From Nitrospirae bacterium JdFR-85 (lineage in GTDB: Bacteria; Nitrospirota; Thermodesulfovibrionia; Thermodesulfovibrionales; JdFR-85): a stretch of DNA of 64,000 bases. Within the stretch, counting starts at the first letter, position 1. The number at the start of each line of letters is the position of its first letter. Both the position numbers and the translations under genes were made by a program. Location: contig MTOU01000012.1 of the NCBI GenBank assembly GCA_002011745.1, positions 186,001-250,000 on the forward strand, given 5' to 3'. The notes under the pieces were generated by a model. The model worked only from the letters and a program-made list of their open reading frames with translations, had not been told where the DNA came from and searched no databases. Positions 53,904 to 62,103 of the stretch are shown here, in pieces.

Positions 53904-55529
53904 ATGACGAGGATTTCAGGCAATATAGTAGATGTGCTGAATTCATCCATATATCCAGGCACATTGGAGATCAAAGATGGCAGAATTATAAATATTCTAA
54001 AAGATTATGGAAAGTACAATATTTTTATAATTCCTCCTTTAGTGGACTCTCATATTCATATTGAAAGTTCAATGTTAGTCCCTTCTGAGTTTGCCCGTAT
54101 AGCAGTAAGACACGGTACTGTGGCAGTAGTGTCAGATCCTCATGAGATAGCCAATGTGTTGGGCAGAGAAGGGGTGATTTATATGATAGAAGATGGGAAA
54201 AGGGTTCCATTCAGATTCTATTTTGGTGCTCCTTCATGTGTTCCTGCAACCAGGTTTGAGACATCAGGTGCAGTCTTAGGTCCTCAGGAAGTAGAAGAGT
54301 TGTTGAACAGAGAAGAGGTAAAGTACCTGAGCGAGGTGATGAACTTTCCAGGAGTTATAAATAAGGATCCAGAGGTTATGGCCAAGATAGAACTTGCAAA
54401 GAGGTACAGAAAAAAGATAGATGGACATGCTCCTGGCCTTAGAGGAGATACCCTCAAAAAGTATGTTGAGGCAGGAATAAGTACAGACCATGAGACTGTT
54501 CAGCCTGAGGAGGCTCTGGAGAAATTGAAGGCTGGAATGAAGTTACAGATCAGAGAAGGCTCTGCAGCCAGGAGTTTTGATGCACTCGTCGACCTGATAG
54601 AGGATTATCCTGATGAATGTATGTTCTGTAGTGATGATAAACATCCAGACGAACTACTTAGAGGGCATATCAATAAACTGGTTAAAAGGGCCTTAAATAT
54701 GGGATATGATATTATGAAGGTGCTTAGGGCTGCCTCTTTGAATCCAATAAGACACTATGGGTTAGATGTAGGTCTGCTTCAGAAGGGTGATTATGCAGAT
54801 TTTGTTATTGTTGACAATCTCAAGGATTTCAATATTCTTGAGACATATATAAAGGGAGTGCTCGTATCAAAGAATGGAGAGACAATGTTGCCAGAGTTTC
54901 CAGTGGATATAGTGAATAACTTTAAGACAGAAGAAAAGAGGGTCTCTGAGATTTCAGTAAAGAAAAAGAGTAGAATGATAAATGTTATTGAAGCAATAGA
55001 TGGCCAGTTGATTACAAGAAAGATTAAGGAAGTTCCAAAAACTTCAAATGGCTATGTTGTCTCTGACCCTGAAAGAGACATCCTGAAGATTGTGGTAGTG
55101 AATCGTTATAGAAATGCTCCACCTGCTGTAGGCTTTATCAAGAGTTTTGGTCTAAAAAGAGGAGCAATTGCCACCTCTGTAGCCCATGACTCTCATAATC
55201 TGATAGCTGTGGGAGTAAGGGATGAGGATATTGTGGAGGCGTTGAATCTGCTTATAAAGAATAAAGGTGGTCTTGCTGTTGTCTGTGGTACTTTGCAGGA
55301 GGTTCTTCCTCTTCCTGTAGCAGGTCTCATGTCAGACAGAAACGGATTTGAAGTGGGGCAGAGATATTCTCAACTGGATAGCCTTACCAAAGAGCTTGGA
55401 TCCACATTAAGTGCTCCTTTTATGACTCTCTCTTTTATGGCACTTCTCGTTATTCCTGAACTAAAACTGAGTGACAAAGGGCTGTTTGATGGAAAGAGGT
55501 TTGAATTTATAGATTTATTTACCCTATAA
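53904..55529 (+). CDS. ade: Adenine deaminase
   Basis: The 541-residue amidohydrolase converts adenine to hypoxanthine. Visible motifs: the metal-binding VDSHIHIESSMLVPSEFARIAVRHGTVAVVSDPHEIANV, DGHAPGL, STDHETVQPEEALEKL, CSDDKHPDEL and the C-terminal domain with VAHDSHNLIAVG. Length is slightly below the usual 550-600. It belongs to purine salvage and is separate from purM at 30.6 kb. Confidence 0.95.
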   Translation: MTRISGNIVDVLNSSIYPGTLEIKDGRIINILKDYGKYNIFIIPPLVDSHIHIESSMLVPSEFARIAVRHGTVAVVSDPHEIANVLGREGVIYMIEDGKRVPFRFYFGAPSCVPATRFETSGAVLGPQEVEELLNREEVKYLSEVMNFPGVINKDPEVMAKIELAKRYRKKIDGHAPGLRGDTLKKYVEAGISTDHETVQPEEALEKLKAGMKLQIREGSAARSFDALVDLIEDYPDECMFCSDDKHPDELLRGHINKLVKRALNMGYDIMKVLRAASLNPIRHYGLDVGLLQKGDYADFVIVDNLKDFNILETYIKGVLVSKNGETMLPEFPVDIVNNFKTEEKRVSEISVKKKSRMINVIEAIDGQLITRKIKEVPKTSNGYVVSDPERDILKIVVVNRYRNAPPAVGFIKSFGLKRGAIATSVAHDSHNLIAVGVRDEDIVEALNLLIKNKGGLAVVCGTLQEVLPLPVAGLMSDRNGFEVGQRYSQLDSLTKELGSTLSAPFMTLSFMALLVIPELKLSDKGLFDGKRFEFIDLFTL

Positions 55530-55661
55530 ACCAGCTTATAACTTCAGTCTTTTTCTGAAATTACTGCTTTGTCCAGAGGCGGATCATTTTTTAATGATAA
55601 TTTCTAAAGAATTTCTAAGATAATTGACTTTATCAGGAATAATCTGGTTAAATAGAGATTG

Positions 55662-55985
55662 CCTGTCAGAGGATTTTCCTTATGGCAGGCACAGGCGGAT
55701 GCGTGGAAGAGGGGTGTAACCGAGCATTGAGAGATGTTAGTGCTCGGTGAGTCCTCCGCTGCCCCGCAGCCGTGAGGGGAACGAAAACCCGTAAGCCACT
55801 GGTAGAGTGGTTCGAATAGCTTAAATGTTTAAACACTTCGGGCTGTTCTACTGGGAAGGCGGGTGAGTAGGACAGCGGAAGTCGGTAGTTAGAGGTCAGT
55901 GGTCTGAAGCAAATATTCCAGACCTCTGACACTAAACATCCGACTCCGTAAGCCCCGAGCCGGAAGACCCATCCGTCTGGTAAAC
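55662..55985 (+). promoter_or_regulatory. Cobalamin (B12) riboswitch
   Basis: The region has the cobalamin aptamer landmarks in order: the central block CTGCCCCGCAGCCGTGAG with GGGGAACGAAAACCC and GTAAGCCACTGG, the stem ACTGGGAAGGCGGGTGAG, and the B12 box AGCCGGAAGACC (55958-55969; consensus AGCCAGGAGACC). An inserted stem CGAGCA/TGCTCG occupies a variable arm around 55720. Before the btuB ATG (56004) CCTCGAGGGAGG places an anti-ribosome-site CCTC next to the Shine-Dalgarno, suggesting translational control when B12 binds. Ends are approximate. Confidence 0.9.
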
Positions 55986-56003
55986 CTCGAGGGAGGTGTA
56001 TTT

Positions 56004-57845
56004 ATGAGGTTTTCACTTCTTACTGCATTCCTTTTATCCTTCTCCATTTTATTTGTTTCAACTACGCAAGCAGGTGATGAATTCCTGCAAGAAACTCTAC
56101 CAGAGATTGTGGTTACAGCTACTAAGATGGAGGAGCCCGAAAAAGAGACAACACAGGATATCACGATTATCACAGCAGAAGAGATCAGAAAAAGAGGGGT
56201 AGAGTTTGTAGTGGATATATTGAGACAGGTGAGTGATATCAATGTGGTACAGAATGGTGGTTTTGGTAAGAATGCCACGCTATTTCTGCGAGGAGGTTCT
56301 CCTAATCAGACAGTAATAATGATTGATGGAGTTAAAGTAAAAAGTCCCACCACAGGTTCTTTTGATTTTTCAGGCCTCACAGTGGATGATATTGAAAGGA
56401 TTGAGATTGTTAAAGGAGCTCAGAGTACTTTGTATGGTTCTGAGGCAATGGCAGGTGTAATAAATATTATCACAAAAAGAGGTAAGGGTAAGCCAAAGAT
56501 TACACTAACTCTGCAGGGAGGCTCTTATACTACTGCAAAAACGTCATTTGATCTCTCAGGCAGTAGCAGTGCTGTTGACTATAGAGTAACTGCTTCTTAT
56601 TTCAATACAAAAGGGATATCAGCTGCTAAGGCAGGCACAGAGGATGACAGTTACAGAAATGTTAGTTTCTCTACGAAGGTAGGTATAAATCCCTTTGAAA
56701 ATCTCTTTGTTGATCTGAACCTCCGATATTACAGGGACACCTCTGAACTTGACAGTTTTGAATTCGGTGTAGGAATGGTTGATGACCTTAATTTCACTCA
56801 GGAAGGGGAACATTACCTTTTTTCTGTAAAGGGAAATCTTTCCCTTACAGACAATTATGAACAGATACTCAATGTTTCCTTTGTAAAGGATTATTTAAGC
56901 TTTAAAGATCCAGACACTCTCTTCAATAATGCCACAATAGACACAAATATGAAGAGCATTGACTGGCAACATAATATCTATTTTGATGGGGTTGTTTTGA
57001 CTGCAGGGGCAGAGTATCGTAAAGAGTCAGGAGAGAATGTAGGTAATTTTGATGTAACAGTAGATGCCAAAGCAGTATATTTGAACACAAAAGTTACACT
57101 GCTACACAGGAATCTCATAATAAATGCAGGTGCAAGATATGACGACCATGAGTTTGGTGGAAATAGGATTACCTATAGGACAGGACTTTTATATAGATTC
57201 CCCTTTTATGGACTCCGTTTAAGGGCCTCATATGGTACAGGTTTTCGTGCTCCTACACTCAATGAACTCTTCTTTCCCTTCTTTGGAAATCTTGAGCTTA
57301 AACCTGAAAAGAGCAGAAGTTTCGATATAGAGGTGAGTAAGGACTTCTATAATGGGCTATTCACCCTAAGTGCTAACTATTTTGAGCAGAGGTATCGTGA
57401 TCTGATAGAGTATGATTTCAATACCTTCACTGCACAGAATATCGGAAAGGCCGAGGTAAAAGGATTTGAGATAGAATCTGAGATAAGGCCTTTTGAAGGT
57501 TTAGCTATTGTAGCATCTTACACCAACCTTGATGCTGAGGATAAGGATACAGGAGCACCTCTGACCAGAAGACCTCATCATAAATTTGTGGTTAATACCA
57601 CCTATGTACTTAATAGACTTATGCTACATGCACAGTTTTTATATGTATCTGAGAGATACGATGCCGCCACTGATAGAGATCTCTCCTCTTTTAGTCTCGT
57701 AAATCTAAGCGGTAGTTATGAGTTAAAAGAGAATCTATCCTTCTTTGCACGGATTGATAATCTTCTTGACGAAGATTATGAAGAGGCGGGTGGATATTCA
57801 ACACCAGGACGCTGTCTGTTTGGAGGTTTGAGAGTTACTTTCTAA
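56004..57845 (+). CDS. btuB: TonB-dependent vitamin B12 receptor BtuB
   Basis: The 613-residue outer-membrane receptor has a signal peptide, a TonB box (LPEIVVTAT, about 32-40), a plug domain (VVDILRQVSDINVVQNGGFGKNATLFLRGGSPNQTVIMIDGV, IEIVKGAQSTLYGSEAMAGVINIIT) and a 22-strand-type barrel ending LFGGLRVTF. The B12 riboswitch directly upstream and the BtuFCD genes downstream identify the ligand as a corrinoid. Confidence 0.93.
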   Translation: MRFSLLTAFLLSFSILFVSTTQAGDEFLQETLPEIVVTATKMEEPEKETTQDITIITAEEIRKRGVEFVVDILRQVSDINVVQNGGFGKNATLFLRGGSPNQTVIMIDGVKVKSPTTGSFDFSGLTVDDIERIEIVKGAQSTLYGSEAMAGVINIITKRGKGKPKITLTLQGGSYTTAKTSFDLSGSSSAVDYRVTASYFNTKGISAAKAGTEDDSYRNVSFSTKVGINPFENLFVDLNLRYYRDTSELDSFEFGVGMVDDLNFTQEGEHYLFSVKGNLSLTDNYEQILNVSFVKDYLSFKDPDTLFNNATIDTNMKSIDWQHNIYFDGVVLTAGAEYRKESGENVGNFDVTVDAKAVYLNTKVTLLHRNLIINAGARYDDHEFGGNRITYRTGLLYRFPFYGLRLRASYGTGFRAPTLNELFFPFFGNLELKPEKSRSFDIEVSKDFYNGLFTLSANYFEQRYRDLIEYDFNTFTAQNIGKAEVKGFEIESEIRPFEGLAIVASYTNLDAEDKDTGAPLTRRPHHKFVVNTTYVLNRLMLHAQFLYVSERYDAATDRDLSSFSLVNLSGSYELKENLSFFARIDNLLDEDYEEAGGYSTPGRCLFGGLRVTF

Positions 57846-57863
57846 CTGAAATAAACCGTTGTT

Positions 57864-58625
57864 ATGGATTCGACTTATAAATACTATCTTATAGGGATAC
57901 TGACATCCCTGATTCTACATGTATCTGTAATGGGTATTCCTCTGGCGGGTTCTGTAAAAACTCCCGCGTCTGAGGTATATCCTTTTATAAAACTATCCTT
58001 TGAGTACAGCAGTCCTATATTATCAGAACCTAAGCATGTGAAAAAGGATAATAACAGAAAAGCTATCAAGAAGACTAAAAGGAAAAACTCTAAGAAACAG
58101 AAAAAGCAGCAACAACAACCTCTTAATCCTTTAGTTAATAACACGGTAGAGAATAGAGATTCGACCATAGAGTCAGCTAAGGAAACAAAACCAGACACTT
58201 TTCACAAAGAGGAGAGAGAAATCTCTCACCAGATGGAGACCATTTCTGCTGAGCCTGTACAAACAGATACAGATGAAGAAACTGTTACAGGAGTATCTGC
58301 ACCAGCAAGAGATGATGAGAAAAAGGAACACACAACAGTATTTGGGGCTATTGATGGTCCCAGATTCCTTTACAGGGTAATACCTCGGTATCCGAGAATA
58401 GCAAAAAGGCTTGGAGTGGAAGGCAAGGTGGTACTGATGCTTACAATTGATGAGAAAGGCAATCTCATAGATGTAGAGATAATTGAAAGGGCTGGTTATG
58501 GTTTTGATAAAGAGGCGGTTAAAGCAGTAAAGGAATCCACTTATCTACCAGCACATAAAGATGGAATACCTGTAAAATCTAAGGCACTTCTGACTGTAAG
58601 ATTTATAATGAAAGAGGGAGGTTAA
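57864..58625 (+). CDS. tonB: TonB-family energy transducer
   Basis: The 253-residue protein has one N-terminal membrane helix (LIGILTSLILHVSVMGIPLAG), a Lys/Gln-rich periplasmic spacer (55-100) and a C-terminal TonB domain (RVIPRYPRIAKRLGVEGKVVLMLTIDEKGNL, FDKEAVKAVKESTYLPA). It starts 18 bases after btuB and is a dedicated transducer for B12 uptake. Confidence 0.92.
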   Translation: MDSTYKYYLIGILTSLILHVSVMGIPLAGSVKTPASEVYPFIKLSFEYSSPILSEPKHVKKDNNRKAIKKTKRKNSKKQKKQQQQPLNPLVNNTVENRDSTIESAKETKPDTFHKEEREISHQMETISAEPVQTDTDEETVTGVSAPARDDEKKEHTTVFGAIDGPRFLYRVIPRYPRIAKRLGVEGKVVLMLTIDEKGNLIDVEIIERAGYGFDKEAVKAVKESTYLPAHKDGIPVKSKALLTVRFIMKEGG

Positions 58626-59168
58626 ATGATAGAGTTTTTCCAAAAGGGCGGACTTCTTATGTATCCTATACTTTTCTGTTCCATGGCGGGTGTGGCAATT
58701 ATAGTGGCCAAAGCAGTAGAGTACAGTAGAGTCCTGAGGAGATTGAAGAGAGACTTTAATAAAATAAGAGAGAATCCCCCTTCTCAACTTCATCCTATTA
58801 TAAAAGTTATAGAGGAAGGTGGTACTGAAGAGGAGGTTTCTGTGGTTGGAACAGGAGTGGTCAGAAAACTGGAGCAGGGATTAAGCTGGCTTGGGTTGAT
58901 TGCACTTATTTCACCACTGCTTGGGCTTACAGGAACTGTTATAGGAATGATAAGGGCATTTATGGTTATCTCTGAGAATCCCTATCCCTCACCATCCATG
59001 CTCGCAGGAGGCATCTGGGAGGCATTGATTACCACTGCAGCAGGACTTATTGTAGCAATTCCTATTTATATAGGACATCACTGGTTGGAAAAGAGGGCGG
59101 ATGATATAGCCTTTCTTCTGAGAGAGATATCCCTTAGTTTTTACAGGAGACACAGAGGTGGAGTTTAA
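58626..59168 (+). CDS. exbB: Biopolymer transport protein ExbB (MotA/TolQ/ExbB family)
   Basis: The 180-residue product has three membrane segments (MYPILFCSMAGVAIIVAKAVE, GLIALISPLLGLTGTVIGMIRAF, WEALITTAAGLIVAIPIYIGH) with the family's SPLLGLTGTVIGMI signature. It provides the proton channel with ExbD. Its ATG follows the tonB stop directly; it overlaps exbD by 11 bases. Confidence 0.93.
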   Translation: MIEFFQKGGLLMYPILFCSMAGVAIIVAKAVEYSRVLRRLKRDFNKIRENPPSQLHPIIKVIEEGGTEEEVSVVGTGVVRKLEQGLSWLGLIALISPLLGLTGTVIGMIRAFMVISENPYPSPSMLAGGIWEALITTAAGLIVAIPIYIGHHWLEKRADDIAFLLREISLSFYRRHRGGV

Positions 59169-59556
59169 AAGGAAGAGGTATAACCACCAGATTATGAATA
59201 TTGCACCCTTAGTGGATGTGGTCTTTCTGTTACTTCTGTTTTTTCTGCTTTCCTCTCATTTTATTCAGGAGTCTTCAATAAAAGTGGAACTGCCCCGGTC
59301 AGAGACTGCTGAGAGAGAGTCCGAAAGACAAAGAACCATTACCATCACCCGTGATGGAAAGGTATACTTTATGGATAAAGAGGTTCAGGTTGAAAAACTG
59401 GATGTGATAATAAGACAGAACCTAAGACAGCCTGCGAAAGAAGGTGTCAGGATCAAGCCAGACAGGAATGTAAATGTGGGACTGCTTGTAAGTGTGATTG
59501 ATGAAGTAAGGTCTGCAGGAGTTAAATATTTCACCATAATTACTGAGAGAAGATGA
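59158..59556 (+). CDS. exbD: Biopolymer transport protein ExbD
   Basis: The 132-residue product has the single TM block MNIAPLVDVVFLLLLFFLLSS with the essential aspartate, then a periplasmic ExbD/TolR domain (TITRDGKVYFMDKEVQVEKL, VRIKPDRNVNVGLLVSVIDEVRSAGV). It starts with GTG at 59158, with an AGGAGA ribosome site, inside the exbB 3' end. Confidence 0.93.
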   Translation: MEFKRKRYNHQIMNIAPLVDVVFLLLLFFLLSSHFIQESSIKVELPRSETAERESERQRTITITRDGKVYFMDKEVQVEKLDVIIRQNLRQPAKEGVRIKPDRNVNVGLLVSVIDEVRSAGVKYFTIITERR

Positions 59557-60398
59557 GAAGGTTCTTTCTCTTATTAACTCTTTTGTTGATTTTTTCTTGC
59601 TTAGCCTACTCTGAGCCACCAAAAAGAGTTATCTCGCTTGCCCCCAGTATCACTGAGATACTCTATGCCCTTGGAATGGAAGACAGGATCGTAGGGGTTA
59701 CAAACTTCTGTGACTATCCACCAAGAGCAAAGGACAAACCCAAGATAGGAGGAATGTCAAACCCCTCTGTTGAGGCTGTAGTGAGACTCAGGCCTGATAT
59801 TGTTATACTGACAGTAGATGGAAATCCCAAGGAGTTTGAAAGAAGAATCCGTTCTTTCGGTATCAGCACCTATGTATTCAAAGCAAGAAGACTTACAGAA
59901 CTGGCAGATGAGATAAGAAGATTAGGAGAGGCTCTTGGTGTTAGTGATAGGGCAGAGGAGCTTGCAGAAGAGATCGAGAGCACCATAAAGAGATACTCTA
60001 TTAGGTCTACCAAAGAGAGAGTCTCTCCATATTCTTTGCGAAAAAAGGCAGTCTTTATTATCTGGCCTGAACCTTTAATTGTTGCAGGCCCTGCTACAGC
60101 GATTGATGATACATTAAGGTTGCTTGGATGGGAGAATATTGCCTCTGATGTAAAGACGAGGTATCCAAAATACTCTATAGAGGAGTTATTACATCGGAGG
60201 CCTGATGTAATTCTTATTGGTAAAGGTCATATTGATATGAGAGAGGTATCAAAGGGTCTTCTTAAGAAACTTCATATGCTTGATGCTGTAAAAGAGGGAA
60301 GGGTCTATTTTGTGAGTGATGCATTGTACAGACTTGGTCCTAGAGTTCTGGAAGGGATAGAGGAACTCCATAGAATACTAAATCAGGCTAGCAGATGA
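59553..60398 (+). CDS. btuF: Corrinoid ABC transporter periplasmic binding protein BtuF
   Basis: The 281-residue product has a signal peptide and a cobalamin/siderophore type III binding fold: PPKRVISLAPSITEILYALGMEDRIVGVTNFCDYPPRA, GGMSNPSVEAVVRLRPDIVIL, and IDDTLRLLGWENIA. The FSCLAYS junction could be a lipobox. The ATG overlaps the exbD stop. Corrinoid specificity is inferred from the riboswitch and operon. Confidence 0.9.
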   Translation: MRRFFLLLTLLLIFSCLAYSEPPKRVISLAPSITEILYALGMEDRIVGVTNFCDYPPRAKDKPKIGGMSNPSVEAVVRLRPDIVILTVDGNPKEFERRIRSFGISTYVFKARRLTELADEIRRLGEALGVSDRAEELAEEIESTIKRYSIRSTKERVSPYSLRKKAVFIIWPEPLIVAGPATAIDDTLRLLGWENIASDVKTRYPKYSIEELLHRRPDVILIGKGHIDMREVSKGLLKKLHMLDAVKEGRVYFVSDALYRLGPRVLEGIEELHRILNQASR

Positions 60399-61360
60399 AG
60401 AAGTCCCTTTTAATACTAATGTTTCTTTCAGCAGGGTTATTTGTAGGGGCTCTATTTATAGGTCCTAAGATAATAAATCCCTTCTCATTGTCACCTCTGT
60501 CACTGAAGATACTTATTTATATTCGACTGCCCAGAGTGGTTGTATCCATACTCATGGGTGCAGCCTTAGGAGCATCAGGGGCGGTGTTACAAGGGTTTCT
60601 CAGGAATCCCCTTGCTGACCCCTATATACTCGGTCTGTCCGGTGGTGCAGCACTTCTTGCTACAGGAGGTATTCTCCTTGGAGCTACAGGATTTGGACTC
60701 TTTACAATTCCTTTACTTGCTTTTAGTGGATCTATACTTACAGGTATTATGGTTGGGCTTCTGGGATACAGAAGGGGTATGCTTCTGCCTGAGAGACTGT
60801 TGCTTGCAGGTGTTGGTCTCGGTTTTCTGTTTTCAGCACTCCTTATGCTCCTGATGAGTATATCTTCAGATGAGGGACTGAGGAGGGCTATACTATGGAT
60901 TTTTGGTGACCTTTCAATGGCAGATTGGTCATTAATACCCTATGGTATGGTGATAATAACTGGAGGACTGATTCTATCAATCTGGAGAGCAAAGGGTCTT
61001 AATGCATTGATGCTTGGTGATGAGATAGCTCACAGTCTCGGTTTTTCTCCTTACAGGGAAAGGCTTCTTTTATTTATCTCGGTCGGTCTGATGACAGCAG
61101 CATCTGTTTCACTTGGAGGATTGGTAGGTTTCATAGGGCTACTGGTACCTCATATAGTGAGGTTTCTCGCTGGAGCAGATGCCAAAGTGGTAATACCCTT
61201 TAGTGCTCTTACAGGAGGTGTTATGCTATGTATTGCTGATACAGTGGGAAGAACAATAATGGCTCCAATGGAATTGCCCTCAGGGATTATTACTGCGATT
61301 ATTGGAGCCCCCTATTTCCTTTATCTGCTTAGAAGGAGGGAGATACTGGGAGGAGGATGA
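60395..61360 (+). CDS. btuC: Corrinoid ABC transporter permease BtuC
   Basis: The 321-residue FecCD-family permease has about ten hydrophobic helices, with RLPRVVVSILMGAALGASGAVLQGFLRNPLADPYILGLSGGAAL, LGFSPYRERLLLFISVGLMTAASVSLGGLVGFIGLLVPHIVR and ELPSGIITAIIGAPYFLYLLRR as family blocks. It overlaps btuF and btuD by four bases each. Confidence 0.93.
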   Translation: MKKSLLILMFLSAGLFVGALFIGPKIINPFSLSPLSLKILIYIRLPRVVVSILMGAALGASGAVLQGFLRNPLADPYILGLSGGAALLATGGILLGATGFGLFTIPLLAFSGSILTGIMVGLLGYRRGMLLPERLLLAGVGLGFLFSALLMLLMSISSDEGLRRAILWIFGDLSMADWSLIPYGMVIITGGLILSIWRAKGLNALMLGDEIAHSLGFSPYRERLLLFISVGLMTAASVSLGGLVGFIGLLVPHIVRFLAGADAKVVIPFSALTGGVMLCIADTVGRTIMAPMELPSGIITAIIGAPYFLYLLRRREILGGG

Positions 61361-62103
61361 ATATACTGCAGCTTGACAGGGTGTACTTCTCTTACAATAG
61401 CAATTACTTTATAGAGGACCTCTCAATAGATATAGAAGAGAAAGAGTTTATAGGTCTAATAGGCCCTAATGGTTCAGGTAAATCAACTGTACTTAAACTC
61501 TGTGCCGGAATTCTTAAACCATCCTCAGGAAGGGTGCTTCTCTGGGGCAGACCTCTACATGAGTACCAAGGTCGTGACAGAGCAAAACTGATAAGTTATC
61601 TTCCTCAGATGCTTTATACTAATCTGCCTTTTACTGTTAAAGAGATAGTGAATATGGGTCTTTATCCCTATAGGATTATGCCCTCTACCACGCCCGACGA
61701 GGCACTCCAGATGGCAGGTCTACTTGATAAGTCAGAACAGTTAATAACGGAACTGAGTGGTGGGGAAAGGAGAAGAGTTTTTATAGCAATGACACTCCTT
61801 CAGGGAGCAGGGCTACTGCTTCTGGATGAGCCTTTAGCCAATCTGGATATAAAGTATCAGATAGAATTAATTACTCTACTGAAGAGACTAAGAGACGAAA
61901 AAGGTATCTCTATTTTTATGGCACTACACGATATAAACCTTGTCCATCACTTTGACAGAGTGATAGTTATAAAAGAGGGAAGTATAATAACCACAGGCTT
62001 TCCAAAGGAGGTTATAACAGAGGAGCTTATCAGTAATGTCTATGGTATCAGTGTAAGGATTCATAAACAGGAAGATGGTTCTTTTCTAATCGGATTCAAT
62101 TAG
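61357..62103 (+). CDS. btuD: Corrinoid ABC transporter ATP-binding protein BtuD
   Basis: The 248-residue ATPase has Walker A GPNGSGKST, the signature LSGGERRRVFIAMTLLQG, Walker B LLLLDEPLANLD and an H-loop FMALHDINLVHHFD. Final gene of the B12 operon; its last four bases overlap the end of the convergent P-type ATPase gene. Confidence 0.94.
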   Translation: MNILQLDRVYFSYNSNYFIEDLSIDIEEKEFIGLIGPNGSGKSTVLKLCAGILKPSSGRVLLWGRPLHEYQGRDRAKLISYLPQMLYTNLPFTVKEIVNMGLYPYRIMPSTTPDEALQMAGLLDKSEQLITELSGGERRRVFIAMTLLQGAGLLLLDEPLANLDIKYQIELITLLKRLRDEKGISIFMALHDINLVHHFDRVIVIKEGSIITTGFPKEVITEELISNVYGISVRIHKQEDGSFLIGFN

